Below, piece by piece: positions 46,757 to 57,186 of a stretch of 64,000 nucleotides of DNA. The DNA is from Burkholderiales bacterium (lineage in GTDB: Bacteria; Pseudomonadota; Gammaproteobacteria; Burkholderiales; Burkholderiaceae_C). Below the pieces are notes generated by a model, which was given only the letters and a program-made list of their open reading frames with translations, had not been told where the DNA came from and ran no database searches. The first letter of the stretch is position 1. Each line of letters opens with the position of its first letter. Made by a program: the position numbers and the translations under genes. The stretch covers positions 1-64,000 of the forward strand of contig RXJV01000089.1 in NCBI GenBank assembly GCA_003963075.1, written 5' to 3'.

Positions 46757-47797
46757 ATGTCAGTGATTCCCTACGCCCTTGCCCGCCCCTTCCTGTTTGG
46801 CCTCGATCCCGAGCGCGCCCATGAATTGACGCTCGACAGCATTGCCAAGCTGCAAAACACCCCGCTGCAGTGCCTGTGGAGCGGCGAGCGGGTCAGCGAC
46901 GCGGTGACCGTCGCCGGCCTGCGTTTCCCGAACCGCGTGGGCCTGGCCGCCGGCCTGGACAAGAACGGCCGCTGCATCGACGGCCTGGGCGCGATGGGCT
47001 TTGGCTTCATCGAGGTGGGCACGGTGACGCCCAAGGGCCAGCCCGGCAACGACAAGCCGCGCATGTTCCGCCTGCCCGAAGCCAAGGCCCTGATCAACCG
47101 GCTGGGCTTCAACAACGAGGGCTTGGACAGCTTCATCGCCAACGTGAAGCGCGCCTACCGCTTCCGCGCGGCCGGCGGCATCCTCGGCCTGAACATCGGC
47201 AAGAACGCCGCCACGCCGATCGAGAACGCGGTGGACGACTACCTGATCGGGCTTGAGGGCGTGTTCCCCCACGCCGACTACATCACCATCAACATCTCCA
47301 GCCCCAACACCAAGAACCTGCGGGCGCTGCAGAGCGACGAGGCGCTGGACGCCCTGCTCTCGCGGCTGCAGCAGCGCAAGCTGCAGCTGGAGAGCCAGAC
47401 CGGCCGGCGCGTGCCGATGTTCGTCAAGATCTCGCCCGACCTGGAGGAAGCCCAGGTCGGCGTGATCGCGCAGACGCTCAAGGTCAACGGCATCGACGGC
47501 GTCATCGCGACCAACACCACGATTGCGCGCGACAAGGTGCAGGGCCTGGCCCATGCCGACGAGGCGGGCGGCCTGTCCGGCGCGCCGGTCTTCGAGGCCA
47601 GCAACCGCGTCATCCGGCTGCTGCGCGCCGCCCTGCCGGCGGGCTACCCGATCATCGGCGTTGGCGGTGTCGTGAGCCCGGCCCAGGCGCGGGCCAAGAT
47701 CGAGGCCGGTGCCGACCTGGTGCAGATCTACACCGGCCTGATCTACGAGGGCCCCAGCCTGGTCAGCGCCTGCGCGCGGGCCTTGGCCCGGCCCTGA
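46757..47797 (+). CDS. pyrD: Dihydroorotate dehydrogenase (quinone), class 2
   Basis: 346 residues. Oxidises dihydroorotate to orotate with transfer to quinone at the inner membrane. The N-terminal 45 residues form the membrane-associating helices. FMN/substrate motifs: [16 protein letters not shown] near 61, [16 protein letters not shown] near 84, [14 protein letters not shown] near 175 with the class 2 catalytic Ser, VKISPDLE near 222 and [10 protein letters not shown] near 299. Followed after 11 nt by a lipoprotein gene in the same orientation. Confidence 0.97.
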   Translation: MSVIPYALARPFLFGLDPERAHELTLDSIAKLQNTPLQCLWSGERVSDAVTVAGLRFPNRVGLAAGLDKNGRCIDGLGAMGFGFIEVGTVTPKGQPGNDKPRMFRLPEAKALINRLGFNNEGLDSFIANVKRAYRFRAAGGILGLNIGKNAATPIENAVDDYLIGLEGVFPHADYITINISSPNTKNLRALQSDEALDALLSRLQQRKLQLESQTGRRVPMFVKISPDLEEAQVGVIAQTLKVNGIDGVIATNTTIARDKVQGLAHADEAGGLSGAPVFEASNRVIRLLRAALPAGYPIIGVGGVVSPAQARAKIEAGADLVQIYTGLIYEGPSLVSACARALARP

Positions 47798-47808
47798 AGG
47801 AAGCGCCG

Positions 47809-48303
47809 ATGCGGCTCGCCCTCATCGCCCTGTGTGCCGTTGGCCTGATCGGCTGCGCCGGCCTCGACCGCGGGCCGCGGCTGACGCCGGGCACGAGTCG
47901 CGAGTCCGACGTCGTGGCCCGCTTCGGCGCCCCGAAGCGGATCTGGCCCGAGGCCGACGGCGGTCGAACGCTGGAGTACTCCAGCCAGCCCTTTGGCACG
48001 CATTGCTATCTCGTGACTCTGGCACCCGACGGCCGGCTGCTGGGCATCGAGGACGGCCTGTCCGCCGCGGCACGGGCCCGCATCGTGCCCGGCATGACGC
48101 CCGAGCAGGTCAGCCGCATGCTCGGCACCGAGCGCAGCCGGGTCTATTTCCGGCTCAGCGAGGAGGACGTCTGGGACTGGACCGTCGAGCCCGAGCAGTC
48201 GGGCTATGGCCTGCGCTTCAACGTCCATTTCAAGAACGGCGTGGTGCTGCGCACCACGCAGAGCCTGGTGATCCGGGACCGCTTCTTCCCGCTGCGCGAC
48301 TGA
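47809..48303 (+). CDS. Lipoprotein with two SmpA/BamE-like repeats
   Basis: 164 residues. Lipobox LIGC with Cys at about residue 16. The mature part contains two repeats of the BamE/OmlA fold pattern: LTPGTSRESDVVARFGAPKRIW near 26 and IVPGMTPEQVSRMLGTERSRVY near 89, each followed by strands (LEYSSQPFG and WDWTVEP) and a turn ending GRLLGIEDGL or GVVLRTTQSL. BamE assists outer-membrane protein assembly, but canonical BamE has one such unit, so this is a related protein of unknown role. It is 11 nt after pyrD and convergent with parC. Confidence 0.78.
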   Translation: MRLALIALCAVGLIGCAGLDRGPRLTPGTSRESDVVARFGAPKRIWPEADGGRTLEYSSQPFGTHCYLVTLAPDGRLLGIEDGLSAAARARIVPGMTPEQVSRMLGTERSRVYFRLSEEDVWDWTVEPEQSGYGLRFNVHFKNGVVLRTTQSLVIRDRFFPLRD

Positions 48304-48304
48304 A

Positions 48305-48337
48305 GCGCCTGCGCCGGCCGACGGGCCGCCGCAGCGC
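48305..48337. terminator. Large imperfect hairpin between the BamE-like gene and parC
   Basis: GCGCCTGCGCCGGCC and GGCCGCCGCAGCGC arms with a bulge and a mismatch around a GACG loop. No T run. It could end either convergent transcript weakly. Confidence 0.35.
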
Positions 48338-48343
48338 CGGCCC

Positions 48344-50674
48344 TCACTCCGCGGTCAGGCGCGCCACCTTCATCAGCCCGTCGACAGGCTTGCCCTTGCG
48401 GGCCCGCTTGGCCGCATAGGCTGCCAGCGACTGGTTGCGCAGCAGCTCATCGCGCGGCTTGGCGCCGCGGCCGCTGCCATGCACGCGCAGCTGCGTCGTG
48501 AAGCAGGCCAGCGACACGAGGCTGTCCTTGGCCTCCAGGTCCATCAACATCAGGCCCTTGCCGCCCTTGGGCTGGTGCTTGAGCTCATCGAGCGGGAAGC
48601 TCAGCAGCCGCCCCTGGGCGCTCAGCACGCCCAGCTGCAGCGCCACCGCATCCCCCGGCACCAGCGCCAGCAGCGGCGCCTCGCCCTCGTCCAGCGCCAG
48701 GAAGGTCTTGCCGGCCTTCTGACGGCCGACCAGGTCGCCGATCTGGGCGATGAAGCCATAGCCGGTCGAGCCCGCCATCACGAGGCGCTGGGTCGACGCG
48801 CCGGCGAGGTAGTGCGCGATCTGGCTGCCGGTCTCCAGCTCGATCATGGTGGTGATCGGCTGGCCGTCGCCGCGCCCACCCGGCAGCGTCGACACGGGCA
48901 CCGAGTAGACCCGGCCGTTGCCGCCGATGACGATCAGCGGGTCGACGCTGCGGCAGCGGAAGTGACCCCACAACGCGTCGCCGGCCTTGAAGGTCTGCGC
49001 GGCAATGTCCACCTCGTGGCCTTTCAGCGCCCGCACCCAGCCCTTCTGGCTGACGATGACGGTGACCGGCTCGTCGACGATCTTCACTTCGGCCACGACA
49101 CGCTTGTCGGCCTGGATCAAGGTGCGCCGGTCGTCGCCGTACTGCTTGGCGTCGGCTTCGATCTCCTTGATGACGGTGCGGCGCAACGCGGCGGCCGAGC
49201 CGAGGATGTCTTCGAGCTTGGCGCGCTCGTCGCGCAGCTTGGACAGCTCCTGTTCGATCTTGATCGCCTCCAGCCGCGCCAGCTGGCGCAGCCGGATTTC
49301 GAGGATGTCCTCGGCCTGGCGGTCGCTCAGGTTGAAGCGCGCGATCAAGGCCTCCTTGGGCTCGTCCGACTCGCGGATGATGCGGATCACCTCGTCGATG
49401 TTCAGCAGCACCAGCTGCCGGCCTTCCAGCACGTGGATGCGCTCGTTGACCTTGGCCAGGCGATGCTCGGTGCGGCGGCGCACCGTGGCCTGACGGAAGC
49501 CCACCCACTCGCTCAGCACCTCGCGCAGGCTCTTCTGCGTGGGGCGGCCGTCGGCGCCGATCATGGTCAGATTGACCGGCGCGCTGCTCTCCAGGCTGGT
49601 GTGGGCCAGCAGCGCGTTGATCAGGTCCTGCTGCTCCACCGTGCGGCTCTTGGGCTCGAAGACGATGCGCACCGGCGCGTCCTTGCTGGACTCGTCGCGC
49701 ACGCCGTCCAGCACCGCCAGCAGGCTGGCCTTGAGCTGCAATTGCTCGGGCGTCAGCGTCTTTTTGCCGGCCTTGACCTTGGGGTTGGAGAGCTCCTCGA
49801 TCTCCTCCAGCACCTTCTGCGCGCTGGTGCCGTGCGGCAGCTCGGTGACGACCAACTGCCACTGGCCACGGGCCAGGTCCTCGATCTTCCAGCGCGCCCG
49901 CAGCTTGAGGCTGCCGCGGCCCGACACATAGGCCGCACGGATCTCCTCCGGCGCGCTGATGAGCTGGCCGCCGCCGGGGAAGTCCGGGCCGGGCAGCAGG
50001 TCGAAGAGCGCGTCGTCGCTCAGCTGCTCGTCCTTCAACAGGGCCACCGCCGCCGCTGCCACCTCGCGCAGGTTGTGGCTGGGGATCTCGGTGGCCAGGC
50101 CGACGGCTATGCCGCTGGCGCCGTTGAGCAGCGCGAACGGCAGGCGTGCCGGCAGCTCGACCGGTTCCTGGGTCGTGCCGTCGTAATTGGGCCGGAAGTC
50201 CACCGTGCCCTCGTCGATCTCGTCCAGCACCAAGCGGGCGATGGGGGCCAGGCGCGCTTCGGTGTAGCGCATCGCCGCGGCGCCGTCGCCGTCGCGGCTG
50301 CCGAAATTGCCGTGGCCGTCGATCAGCAGGTAGCGCAGCGAGAAGTCCTGCGCCATGCGCACCAGCGCGTCATAGACCGACTGGTCGCCATGCGGGTGGA
50401 AGCTGCCGAGCACATCGCCCACCACCTTGGCGCCCTTGACCGGCTTGGCGCCGGAATTGCCGCTCCAGCCCAGGCCCAGGCGGTGCATGGAGTAGAGGAT
50501 GCGGCGCTGCACCGGCTTTTGCCCGTCGGCATAGCTGGGCAGCGCGCGGCCTTTGACGACGCTGAGCGCGTACTCGAGGTAGGCCTGTTGGGCGTAGGCC
50601 GCCAGGGTCAGCGCGTCGGCGTCGCCGCCACCGTCGGTGGGGCCGTTGAAATCGATCGTGGTCTGGGAACTCAT
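48344..50674 (-). CDS. parC: DNA topoisomerase IV subunit A
   Basis: 776 residues. Breakage-reunion subunit that decatenates daughter chromosomes. Active-site Tyr in AAMRYTEARLAPIA, with GNFGSRDGDG just before and QRRILYSMHRLGL near the N-terminus. The C-terminal half (from about 520) contains blades of a beta-pinwheel with weak repeats, shorter than in GyrA, supporting ParC. It is fourth in parE-GNAT-SLT-parC, with an ATGA overlap to the transglycosylase gene. Confidence 0.96.
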   Translation of the reverse strand: MSSQTTIDFNGPTDGGGDADALTLAAYAQQAYLEYALSVVKGRALPSYADGQKPVQRRILYSMHRLGLGWSGNSGAKPVKGAKVVGDVLGSFHPHGDQSVYDALVRMAQDFSLRYLLIDGHGNFGSRDGDGAAAMRYTEARLAPIARLVLDEIDEGTVDFRPNYDGTTQEPVELPARLPFALLNGASGIAVGLATEIPSHNLREVAAAAVALLKDEQLSDDALFDLLPGPDFPGGGQLISAPEEIRAAYVSGRGSLKLRARWKIEDLARGQWQLVVTELPHGTSAQKVLEEIEELSNPKVKAGKKTLTPEQLQLKASLLAVLDGVRDESSKDAPVRIVFEPKSRTVEQQDLINALLAHTSLESSAPVNLTMIGADGRPTQKSLREVLSEWVGFRQATVRRRTEHRLAKVNERIHVLEGRQLVLLNIDEVIRIIRESDEPKEALIARFNLSDRQAEDILEIRLRQLARLEAIKIEQELSKLRDERAKLEDILGSAAALRRTVIKEIEADAKQYGDDRRTLIQADKRVVAEVKIVDEPVTVIVSQKGWVRALKGHEVDIAAQTFKAGDALWGHFRCRSVDPLIVIGGNGRVYSVPVSTLPGGRGDGQPITTMIELETGSQIAHYLAGASTQRLVMAGSTGYGFIAQIGDLVGRQKAGKTFLALDEGEAPLLALVPGDAVALQLGVLSAQGRLLSFPLDELKHQPKGGKGLMLMDLEAKDSLVSLACFTTQLRVHGSGRGAKPRDELLRNQSLAAYAAKRARKGKPVDGLMKVARLTAE

Positions 50675-51330
50675 GGGTGCAAGGTCAAGCGCTGCGCACG
50701 GGCCGGCTGGCTCTGCTGCAGCAGGGCCCAGTACAGCTCGAGCACGAGATGCACATGGGCCTGGGTTTCGTCAATGTCGGGCACGCGGTTGCCGGCGCGG
50801 CGCACAGCGCCTTCGCCGGCATTCCAGGCCGCCAGCGCCGCGTCGATGCGGCCGAAGCGGCGCATCAGGTCGGCCAGCATGCGGGCGCCGGTGTGGATGT
50901 TGATGCGCGGCTCGATCAGTCGCGCGGCCTCGGCCCGCGATGCATAGCGGCTGGCGGTTTCGGGCGTGATCTGCATCAGGCCCAGCGCGCCGCGTGGCGA
51001 CACGGCGCCCTTCTGGTAGCCGGACTCGACCGCGATGACGGCCTTCAGCAGTTCGGCATCGACGCCGGTCTTTTCGGCCGCCTCGCGCACCCAGGGCTGC
51101 ACGGCTTTCACCTCCGGGGCGATGTCCAGCCAGGTCAGCAGGGCCGTGCCGGCGTCGACCTTGCCCGGCACCCGCTGGGTGCCCGCACGGCCGAGCACCG
51201 GGCTGTAGCGCGGGTCGATCTGGCTGGACGCGAAATGGGCCACCCCCTGCGCGTCGACAAAGCCCCAGAGCTCGGCACGCGCCGGCAGTGCCAGCGCCAG
51301 CAGCAGCATCAGGACCAGCCCGCGCTTCAC
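50671..51330 (-). CDS. Lytic transglycosylase (SLT domain)
   Basis: 219 residues, signal peptide at about 1-19 (ARA). Residues 20-35 (LWGFVDAQGVAHFAS) resemble a DUF4124-like start. The SLT domain covers about 85-195: LLKAVIAVESGYQKGAVSPRGALGLMQITP with the catalytic Glu in VES, then NIHTGARMLADLMRRFG and LAAWNAGEGAV. It cleaves glycan strands with 1,6-anhydro product formation in the periplasm. It lies between GNAT and parC genes with 4-nt overlaps on both sides, an uncommon place for a cell-wall enzyme. Confidence 0.9.
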   Translation of the reverse strand: MKRGLVLMLLLALALPARAELWGFVDAQGVAHFASSQIDPRYSPVLGRAGTQRVPGKVDAGTALLTWLDIAPEVKAVQPWVREAAEKTGVDAELLKAVIAVESGYQKGAVSPRGALGLMQITPETASRYASRAEAARLIEPRINIHTGARMLADLMRRFGRIDAALAAWNAGEGAVRRAGNRVPDIDETQAHVHLVLELYWALLQQSQPARAQRLTLHP

Positions 51331-51851
51331 AGGGCCTCCTGGCCCAGCGCCACGCGGGCCTGGTATTCGCGGTCGAGCAGGGACATCACGATCAGCGAGT
51401 CGTAGCCATCGGCGCCGTCGATGGTCACGCGCACGCTCTCGCGCAGCCGCCCCTCCTCGACGAAGCCTTCGGCCTGGTAAAGCTTCAAGGCCCGGGTGTT
51501 GAGGGACTTCACGTCCAGCCAGAAGCGGTGCGCCTTCAGCTGGGTGAAGGCCAGGGCCTTGAGCTGGCGCACCGCCACCCGCCCCAGGCCCCGGCCCTTG
51601 GGCTGCAGCACCAGGCGCTTGAGCTCGACCGAGCCGTTCGGGTTGCGGCAGCCCTGCAGGATGACAAAGCCGACGCGCGCCAGCGCGTCACCCTCTTCCA
51701 GGATGAAGTGGCGCGAGTCCGGGAAGCGGATCGCCCCTTCGTGCTGCGGCCGCTCCCAGGGCGTGATGAAGGGCAGGTTGGCGCCGTCCCGCTCGAGCGA
51801 GACCACCCAGTCCAGGTCGGACAGCATCGTGGGGCGCAGGCGCAGGCTCAT
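51327..51851 (-). CDS. GNAT family N-acetyltransferase
   Basis: 174 residues. GNAT fold with the acetyl-CoA site VLQPKGRGLGRVAVRQLKAL (R/Q-x-x-G-x-G/A pattern) near residue 85, preceded by strand GCRNPNGSVELKRL and followed by LDVKSLNTRALKLYQAEGFVEEGRLRESV, the standard C-terminal strand-helix. Substrate unknown; the RimI/RimJ-like layout allows a small-molecule or protein substrate. It is 11 nt after parE and overlaps the SLT gene by 4 nt. Confidence 0.87.
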   Translation of the reverse strand: MSLRLRPTMLSDLDWVVSLERDGANLPFITPWERPQHEGAIRFPDSRHFILEEGDALARVGFVILQGCRNPNGSVELKRLVLQPKGRGLGRVAVRQLKALAFTQLKAHRFWLDVKSLNTRALKLYQAEGFVEEGRLRESVRVTIDGADGYDSLIVMSLLDREYQARVALGQEAL

Positions 51852-51862
51852 GCCGGTCGGGC

Positions 51863-53845
<1,983 letters not shown>

Positions 53846-53854
53846 AGGGCCGGG

Positions 53855-53860
53855 ATTCTA
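53855..53860 (-). promoter_or_regulatory. Candidate leaderless -10 element for parE
   Basis: Minus strand TAGAAT followed by 9 nt and the parE ATG. Confidence 0.38.
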
Positions 53861-53911
53861 AGAAGCCGTCTGGACTAGCATCCGCGACTTGCCCGCTGAA
53901 GCCTCCCGCCC

Positions 53912-55270
53912 TTGCGATTTCTGATCCCCCTCCTGCTGCTCGCCAGCGGCCTGGCCCAGGCACAGGCGACCGGGCAGCCCTACCAGGCCAGCGCCCCGCT
54001 GTCCTGGGAACTGAAGAACGCCCGCTGGTTCGATGGCCGCCAGCTGCAGCGTGGCAACCTCTATGTCGAGAACGGCGTCTTCGTCGCCAAAAGGCCGCCC
54101 AAGGTCAACCGCAAGATGGACCTGCGCAACGAGCAGGTGCTGATCAACCCGCTGGCCGAGGCCCACAACCACAACCTGCAAACCGCCTGGGGCTGGGGCC
54201 AGTACGCCGACCGCTACCTCGACGAAGGCGTGTTCTACGCCGCGATGCTGTGCGGTGACCCGGCCAATGTGGCCGAGGTCAAGCCGCTCGCCGCCAAGCC
54301 CGCAGCGCCGGACGTCAGCTTTGTGACCGCCTGCATCACCTCGCCGGACGGCTACCCGCTCGCGGCCGTGCTGCCGAATCCCAGCCCAGAGGCCGCGGCC
54401 GCGCAGCGCCAGCTCGTCCTGGTGGACAGCCCCGATCAGGCGCGCAGCCAGTGGCCGGCGATCAAGGCCCGCGGCGGCACTTGGCTGCGCCTGGTGCTGG
54501 CCCACAGCGAGCGGCCAGAACTGCGCCAGCAGCCCGCCATGTTCGGCCGGTTGGGGCTGCGCCCGGACACGGCCGCCGCGCTGACCCGCCTGGCCCATGG
54601 TGATGGCCGGCGCGTGGTGGCCCATGTCGAGACGGCCGCCGATTTCGACGCGGCGCTGGCGGCCGGCGTCGATGTCATCGCCCATCTGCCCGGCTATGCC
54701 AACACGCTCGACGAAGCGCCCGAGGTGTTCGCGATCAGCGAGACCGCTGCGGCCCTGGCGGCGCGCCAGCGCACGGCCGTCATCACCACCGTGGCCGCCA
54801 CCGACCTCTTCAAGCTCGATGCCGGCGCACTGGCCGCGCTGCGCCGGGTGCAGCGTGCCAACCTCGACCGGCTGCAGGCTGCCGGGGTGCCGCTGTGGGT
54901 CGGCTCGGATGTGTTCATCGGCACCGCGCGCGCTGAGCTGCATGCGCTGGATGCCCTCGGGCTGGAGCGCGCCACGCTGCTGCGTCTGGCCACCCAGGAC
55001 ACGCCGCGGGCCCTGTTTCCGCAGCGCAAGCTGGGCTGCTTCCAGCCGGGCTGCGAGGCCAGCTTCCTGCTGCTCGGCGGCGACCCGCTGGCCGACCTGG
55101 GCCAGCTCGACATGCCGCTGCTGCGCGTCAAGCAGGGGCGGCTGCTGACGCGGCTTGCCGACGTTGCAGCCTCCAGCGCCCAGGCCAGTGCCTCGACCGC
55201 CGACCCGCCGAAGTCGTCCAAGAAAAAGGCCGGCAAAGCCAGGGCGGCGGCCAAGGCCAAGCCCAGCTGA
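53912..55270 (+). CDS. Periplasmic amidohydrolase-family protein with a basic tail
   Basis: 452 residues from a TTG at 53912, the only start that gives the clear signal peptide at about 1-18 (AQA). Amidohydrolase landmarks: LINPLAEAHNHNL near 85 (first metal pair His-x-His), VVAHVETAADFDAALAAGVDVIAHLPGY near 230-257 (two further His) and LWVGSDVF near 330 (metal Asp). The metal ligands appear complete, so it is probably an active metal hydrolase on an unknown amide, imide or ester. It ends with a Ser/Pro linker and SKKKAGKARAAAKAKPS, a Lys/Ala tail unusual for an exported enzyme. It is 13 nt before the MFS gene. Confidence 0.8.
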   Translation: MRFLIPLLLLASGLAQAQATGQPYQASAPLSWELKNARWFDGRQLQRGNLYVENGVFVAKRPPKVNRKMDLRNEQVLINPLAEAHNHNLQTAWGWGQYADRYLDEGVFYAAMLCGDPANVAEVKPLAAKPAAPDVSFVTACITSPDGYPLAAVLPNPSPEAAAAQRQLVLVDSPDQARSQWPAIKARGGTWLRLVLAHSERPELRQQPAMFGRLGLRPDTAAALTRLAHGDGRRVVAHVETAADFDAALAAGVDVIAHLPGYANTLDEAPEVFAISETAAALAARQRTAVITTVAATDLFKLDAGALAALRRVQRANLDRLQAAGVPLWVGSDVFIGTARAELHALDALGLERATLLRLATQDTPRALFPQRKLGCFQPGCEASFLLLGGDPLADLGQLDMPLLRVKQGRLLTRLADVAASSAQASASTADPPKSSKKKAGKARAAAKAKPS

Positions 55271-55271
55271 C

Positions 55272-55277
55272 TACAGT
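55272..55277 (+). promoter_or_regulatory. Candidate leaderless -10 element for the MFS gene
   Basis: TACAGT followed by 6 nt and the ATG at 55284. It is only 1 nt past the previous stop codon, so read-through from the amidohydrolase gene is also likely. Confidence 0.3.
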
Positions 55278-55283
55278 CGAGCG

Positions 55284-56510
55284 ATGCATACCGCCTCCCG
55301 AGACCCGCGCGCCCTGAGCGTGCAGCAGGTGCTGCTGTGCGGCGCCCTCATCGTCACGCTGTCGATGGGCATACGCCACGGCTTCGGTCTCTGGCTGCAG
55401 CCCCTCATCACCGAGCGCGGCTGGACGCGCGAGACCTTCTCGTTCGCGATCGCCGTGCAGAACCTCGCCTGGGGCCTTGCCGGTCCGGTCGCCGGCATGC
55501 TGGCGGACCGCTTCGGCGCCTGGAAGGTGCTGATCGGCGGCGGCCTGCTCTATGCCCTCGGGCTGGTGCTGATGGCCGTGTCTTCGGCACCGCTGGGGTT
55601 CACGCTGGGCACCGGCGTGGTGATCGGCATGGCCCAGTCGGGCAGCACCTACGCCATCATCTACGGCGTTCTGGGTCGCACCGTGAGTGCCGAGAAACGC
55701 TCCTGGACCTTCGGCATCGCCGCCGCCGCCGGCTCGTTCGGCCAGTTCGCGATGATCCCTGTCGAGAGCGCGCTGATCCGGCACCTGGGCTGGCAGGAGT
55801 CGCTGCTGGTGCTGGCCGCCGCGGCGCTGCTGATCCTGCCCCTGGCCCCGGGGGTGCGGGAGCGGCCCGGCACGTCGCTGCACACAGGGCCCAGCCAAAG
55901 CGTCGGCGAGGCGCTGCGCGAGGCCTTGGGCTACCGCAGCTTCCAGTGGCTGACGCTCGGCTACTTTGTCTGCGGATTCCATCTCGTCTTCATCGGCGTG
56001 CATCTGCCGAGCTATCTGAAGGACCAGGGCCTCGGCATCGACGTGGCCACCGGCGCGCTGATGCTGATCGGGCTGTTCAACATCTTTGGCAGCTATGGCG
56101 CCGGCATGCTGGGCGCGCGCCTGGCCAAGCGCCATGTGCTGGCCGGCATCTATGCGCTGCGCTCGCTGGCCATGCTGATCTTCATCCTGCTGCCGCCCAG
56201 CCCGCTGAGCGTGTACCTGTTCGCTGCGTTGATGGGCCTGCTGTGGCTGTCGACGGTGCCGACCACCAACGCCATCGTGGCGCAGATCTTCGGCGCCCAA
56301 CATCTGTCGATGCTCAGCGGCTGCGTGTTCCTGAGCCATCAGCTCGGCAGCTTTCTGGGCGCCTGGCTGGGTGGGCGCATCTATGACCTGACCGGCAACT
56401 ACGACATCGTCTGGTGGCTGTCGATTGCGTTGGGCCTGATGTCCGCCCTCGTCAACCTGCCGGTACGGGAGGGGCCGATCAGCCGCCCGCTGCTGCACAA
56501 GCCGGCTTGA
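55284..56510 (+). CDS. Major facilitator superfamily transporter
   Basis: 408 residues, twelve predicted membrane helices. The N-terminal block SMGIRHGFGLWLQPLI near 33 and GMLADRFGAWKVLIGGG (MFS motif A) near 72 place it in the monocarboxylate/oxalate-formate-like subgroup. A parallel motif in the second half is MLGARLAKRHVLAGIYALR. The substrate is probably an organic anion but cannot be read from sequence. The next gene, a 40-residue membrane peptide, starts 13 nt after it. Confidence 0.88.
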   Translation: MHTASRDPRALSVQQVLLCGALIVTLSMGIRHGFGLWLQPLITERGWTRETFSFAIAVQNLAWGLAGPVAGMLADRFGAWKVLIGGGLLYALGLVLMAVSSAPLGFTLGTGVVIGMAQSGSTYAIIYGVLGRTVSAEKRSWTFGIAAAAGSFGQFAMIPVESALIRHLGWQESLLVLAAAALLILPLAPGVRERPGTSLHTGPSQSVGEALREALGYRSFQWLTLGYFVCGFHLVFIGVHLPSYLKDQGLGIDVATGALMLIGLFNIFGSYGAGMLGARLAKRHVLAGIYALRSLAMLIFILLPPSPLSVYLFAALMGLLWLSTVPTTNAIVAQIFGAQHLSMLSGCVFLSHQLGSFLGAWLGGRIYDLTGNYDIVWWLSIALGLMSALVNLPVREGPISRPLLHKPA

Positions 56511-56523
56511 TCGGGGTGGCTTG

Positions 56524-56646
56524 ATGGGGCGCCGACTGCTGACCTGGGCGATTGCCGCCGCCGTGCTCGGCGCGGTGCTGCTCGCTTATCGGCACCCGAG
56601 TGTCGTCATCGAGCTGTCCGAGCAGCTCGGGTCATGCTTCGGATGA
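56524..56646 (+). CDS. 40-residue single-span membrane peptide
   Basis: MGRRLLTWAIAAAVLGAVLL begins the peptide: three-residue basic start and a membrane helix at about 5-22, then a short polar tail ending SEQLGSCFG. It starts 13 nt after the MFS stop (GGGGTGGCTTG upstream, weak) and its last 13 nt overlap the start of the methyltransferase gene, so translation could be coupled. Very small proteins of this shape seem to recur in this neighbourhood in Burkholderiales, but that is memory, not shown here. Function unknown. Confidence 0.5.
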   Translation: MGRRLLTWAIAAAVLGAVLLAYRHPSVVIELSEQLGSCFG

Positions 56647-57140
56647 GCCCGCCCTCGGCCTGGCTGCAGCGCTTTGCGCCGAACGCGCCGGGCCGCGCGC
56701 TCGACCTGGCCTGCGGCAGCGGTCGCAACCTGCTCTGGCTGGCCGCCGCCGGCTGGCAGGTCACCGGAGTCGACCGCGACAGCGCCGCGACCGCGCCGCT
56801 GCGCTCCCACGCGGAGATCATCGACGCCGACATCGAAAACGTAGCCTGGCCACTCGCCGGCCGCGAGTTCGAGCTGGTGGTGGTCTGCAACTACCTGTGG
56901 CGCCCGCTGTTCGACGACATCCGCGCTGCGGTCAAGCCCGGCGGCTGGCTGATCTGGGAGACCTTCGCCGACGGCCAGCAGTCGATCGGCCGGCCGTCGC
57001 GCCCGGAGTTCCTGCTCCAGCGCGGCGAGCTGCTGCGTGTCTGCGCGGCCTGGCACATCGTCGCCTTCGAGGACCTGTTCGAGGCCGGCGTCAACCCTCG
57101 CTACGTCCAGCGCGTTGCGGCGCGTCGGCCGCCGCTGTGA
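56634..57140 (+). CDS. Class I SAM-dependent methyltransferase
   Basis: 168 residues from 56634; an ATG three codons later (56643) is equally possible. SAM motif I ALDLACGSGRNLLWLAAAGW is near 22-41, with an acidic VTGVDRD end of strand 2 and VKPGGWLIWETFADGQQS as the post-II/III motif. Short, without a substrate domain; similar to TehB/UbiE-like small methyltransferases. Substrate unknown. It overlaps the membrane peptide gene and lies 46 nt before dapA. Confidence 0.85.
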   Translation: MLRMSPPSAWLQRFAPNAPGRALDLACGSGRNLLWLAAAGWQVTGVDRDSAATAPLRSHAEIIDADIENVAWPLAGREFELVVVCNYLWRPLFDDIRAAVKPGGWLIWETFADGQQSIGRPSRPEFLLQRGELLRVCAAWHIVAFEDLFEAGVNPRYVQRVAARRPPL

Positions 57141-57154
57141 TGACGGCAGCCGCC

Positions 57155-57160
57155 TAAAAT
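57155..57160 (+). promoter_or_regulatory. Candidate -10 element for dapA
   Basis: TAAAAT with a predicted start near 57167 and a leader of about 20 nt. No good -35. Confidence 0.4.
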
Positions 57161-57186
57161 CCCTGCATTCACATTAGATTCACACC

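Noticed and set aside
48479-50947. Open frame of over 800 codons antisense to parC
   Set aside because: Mirror of the parC codons; Leu/Ala/Val/Gln/His-rich, no domain.
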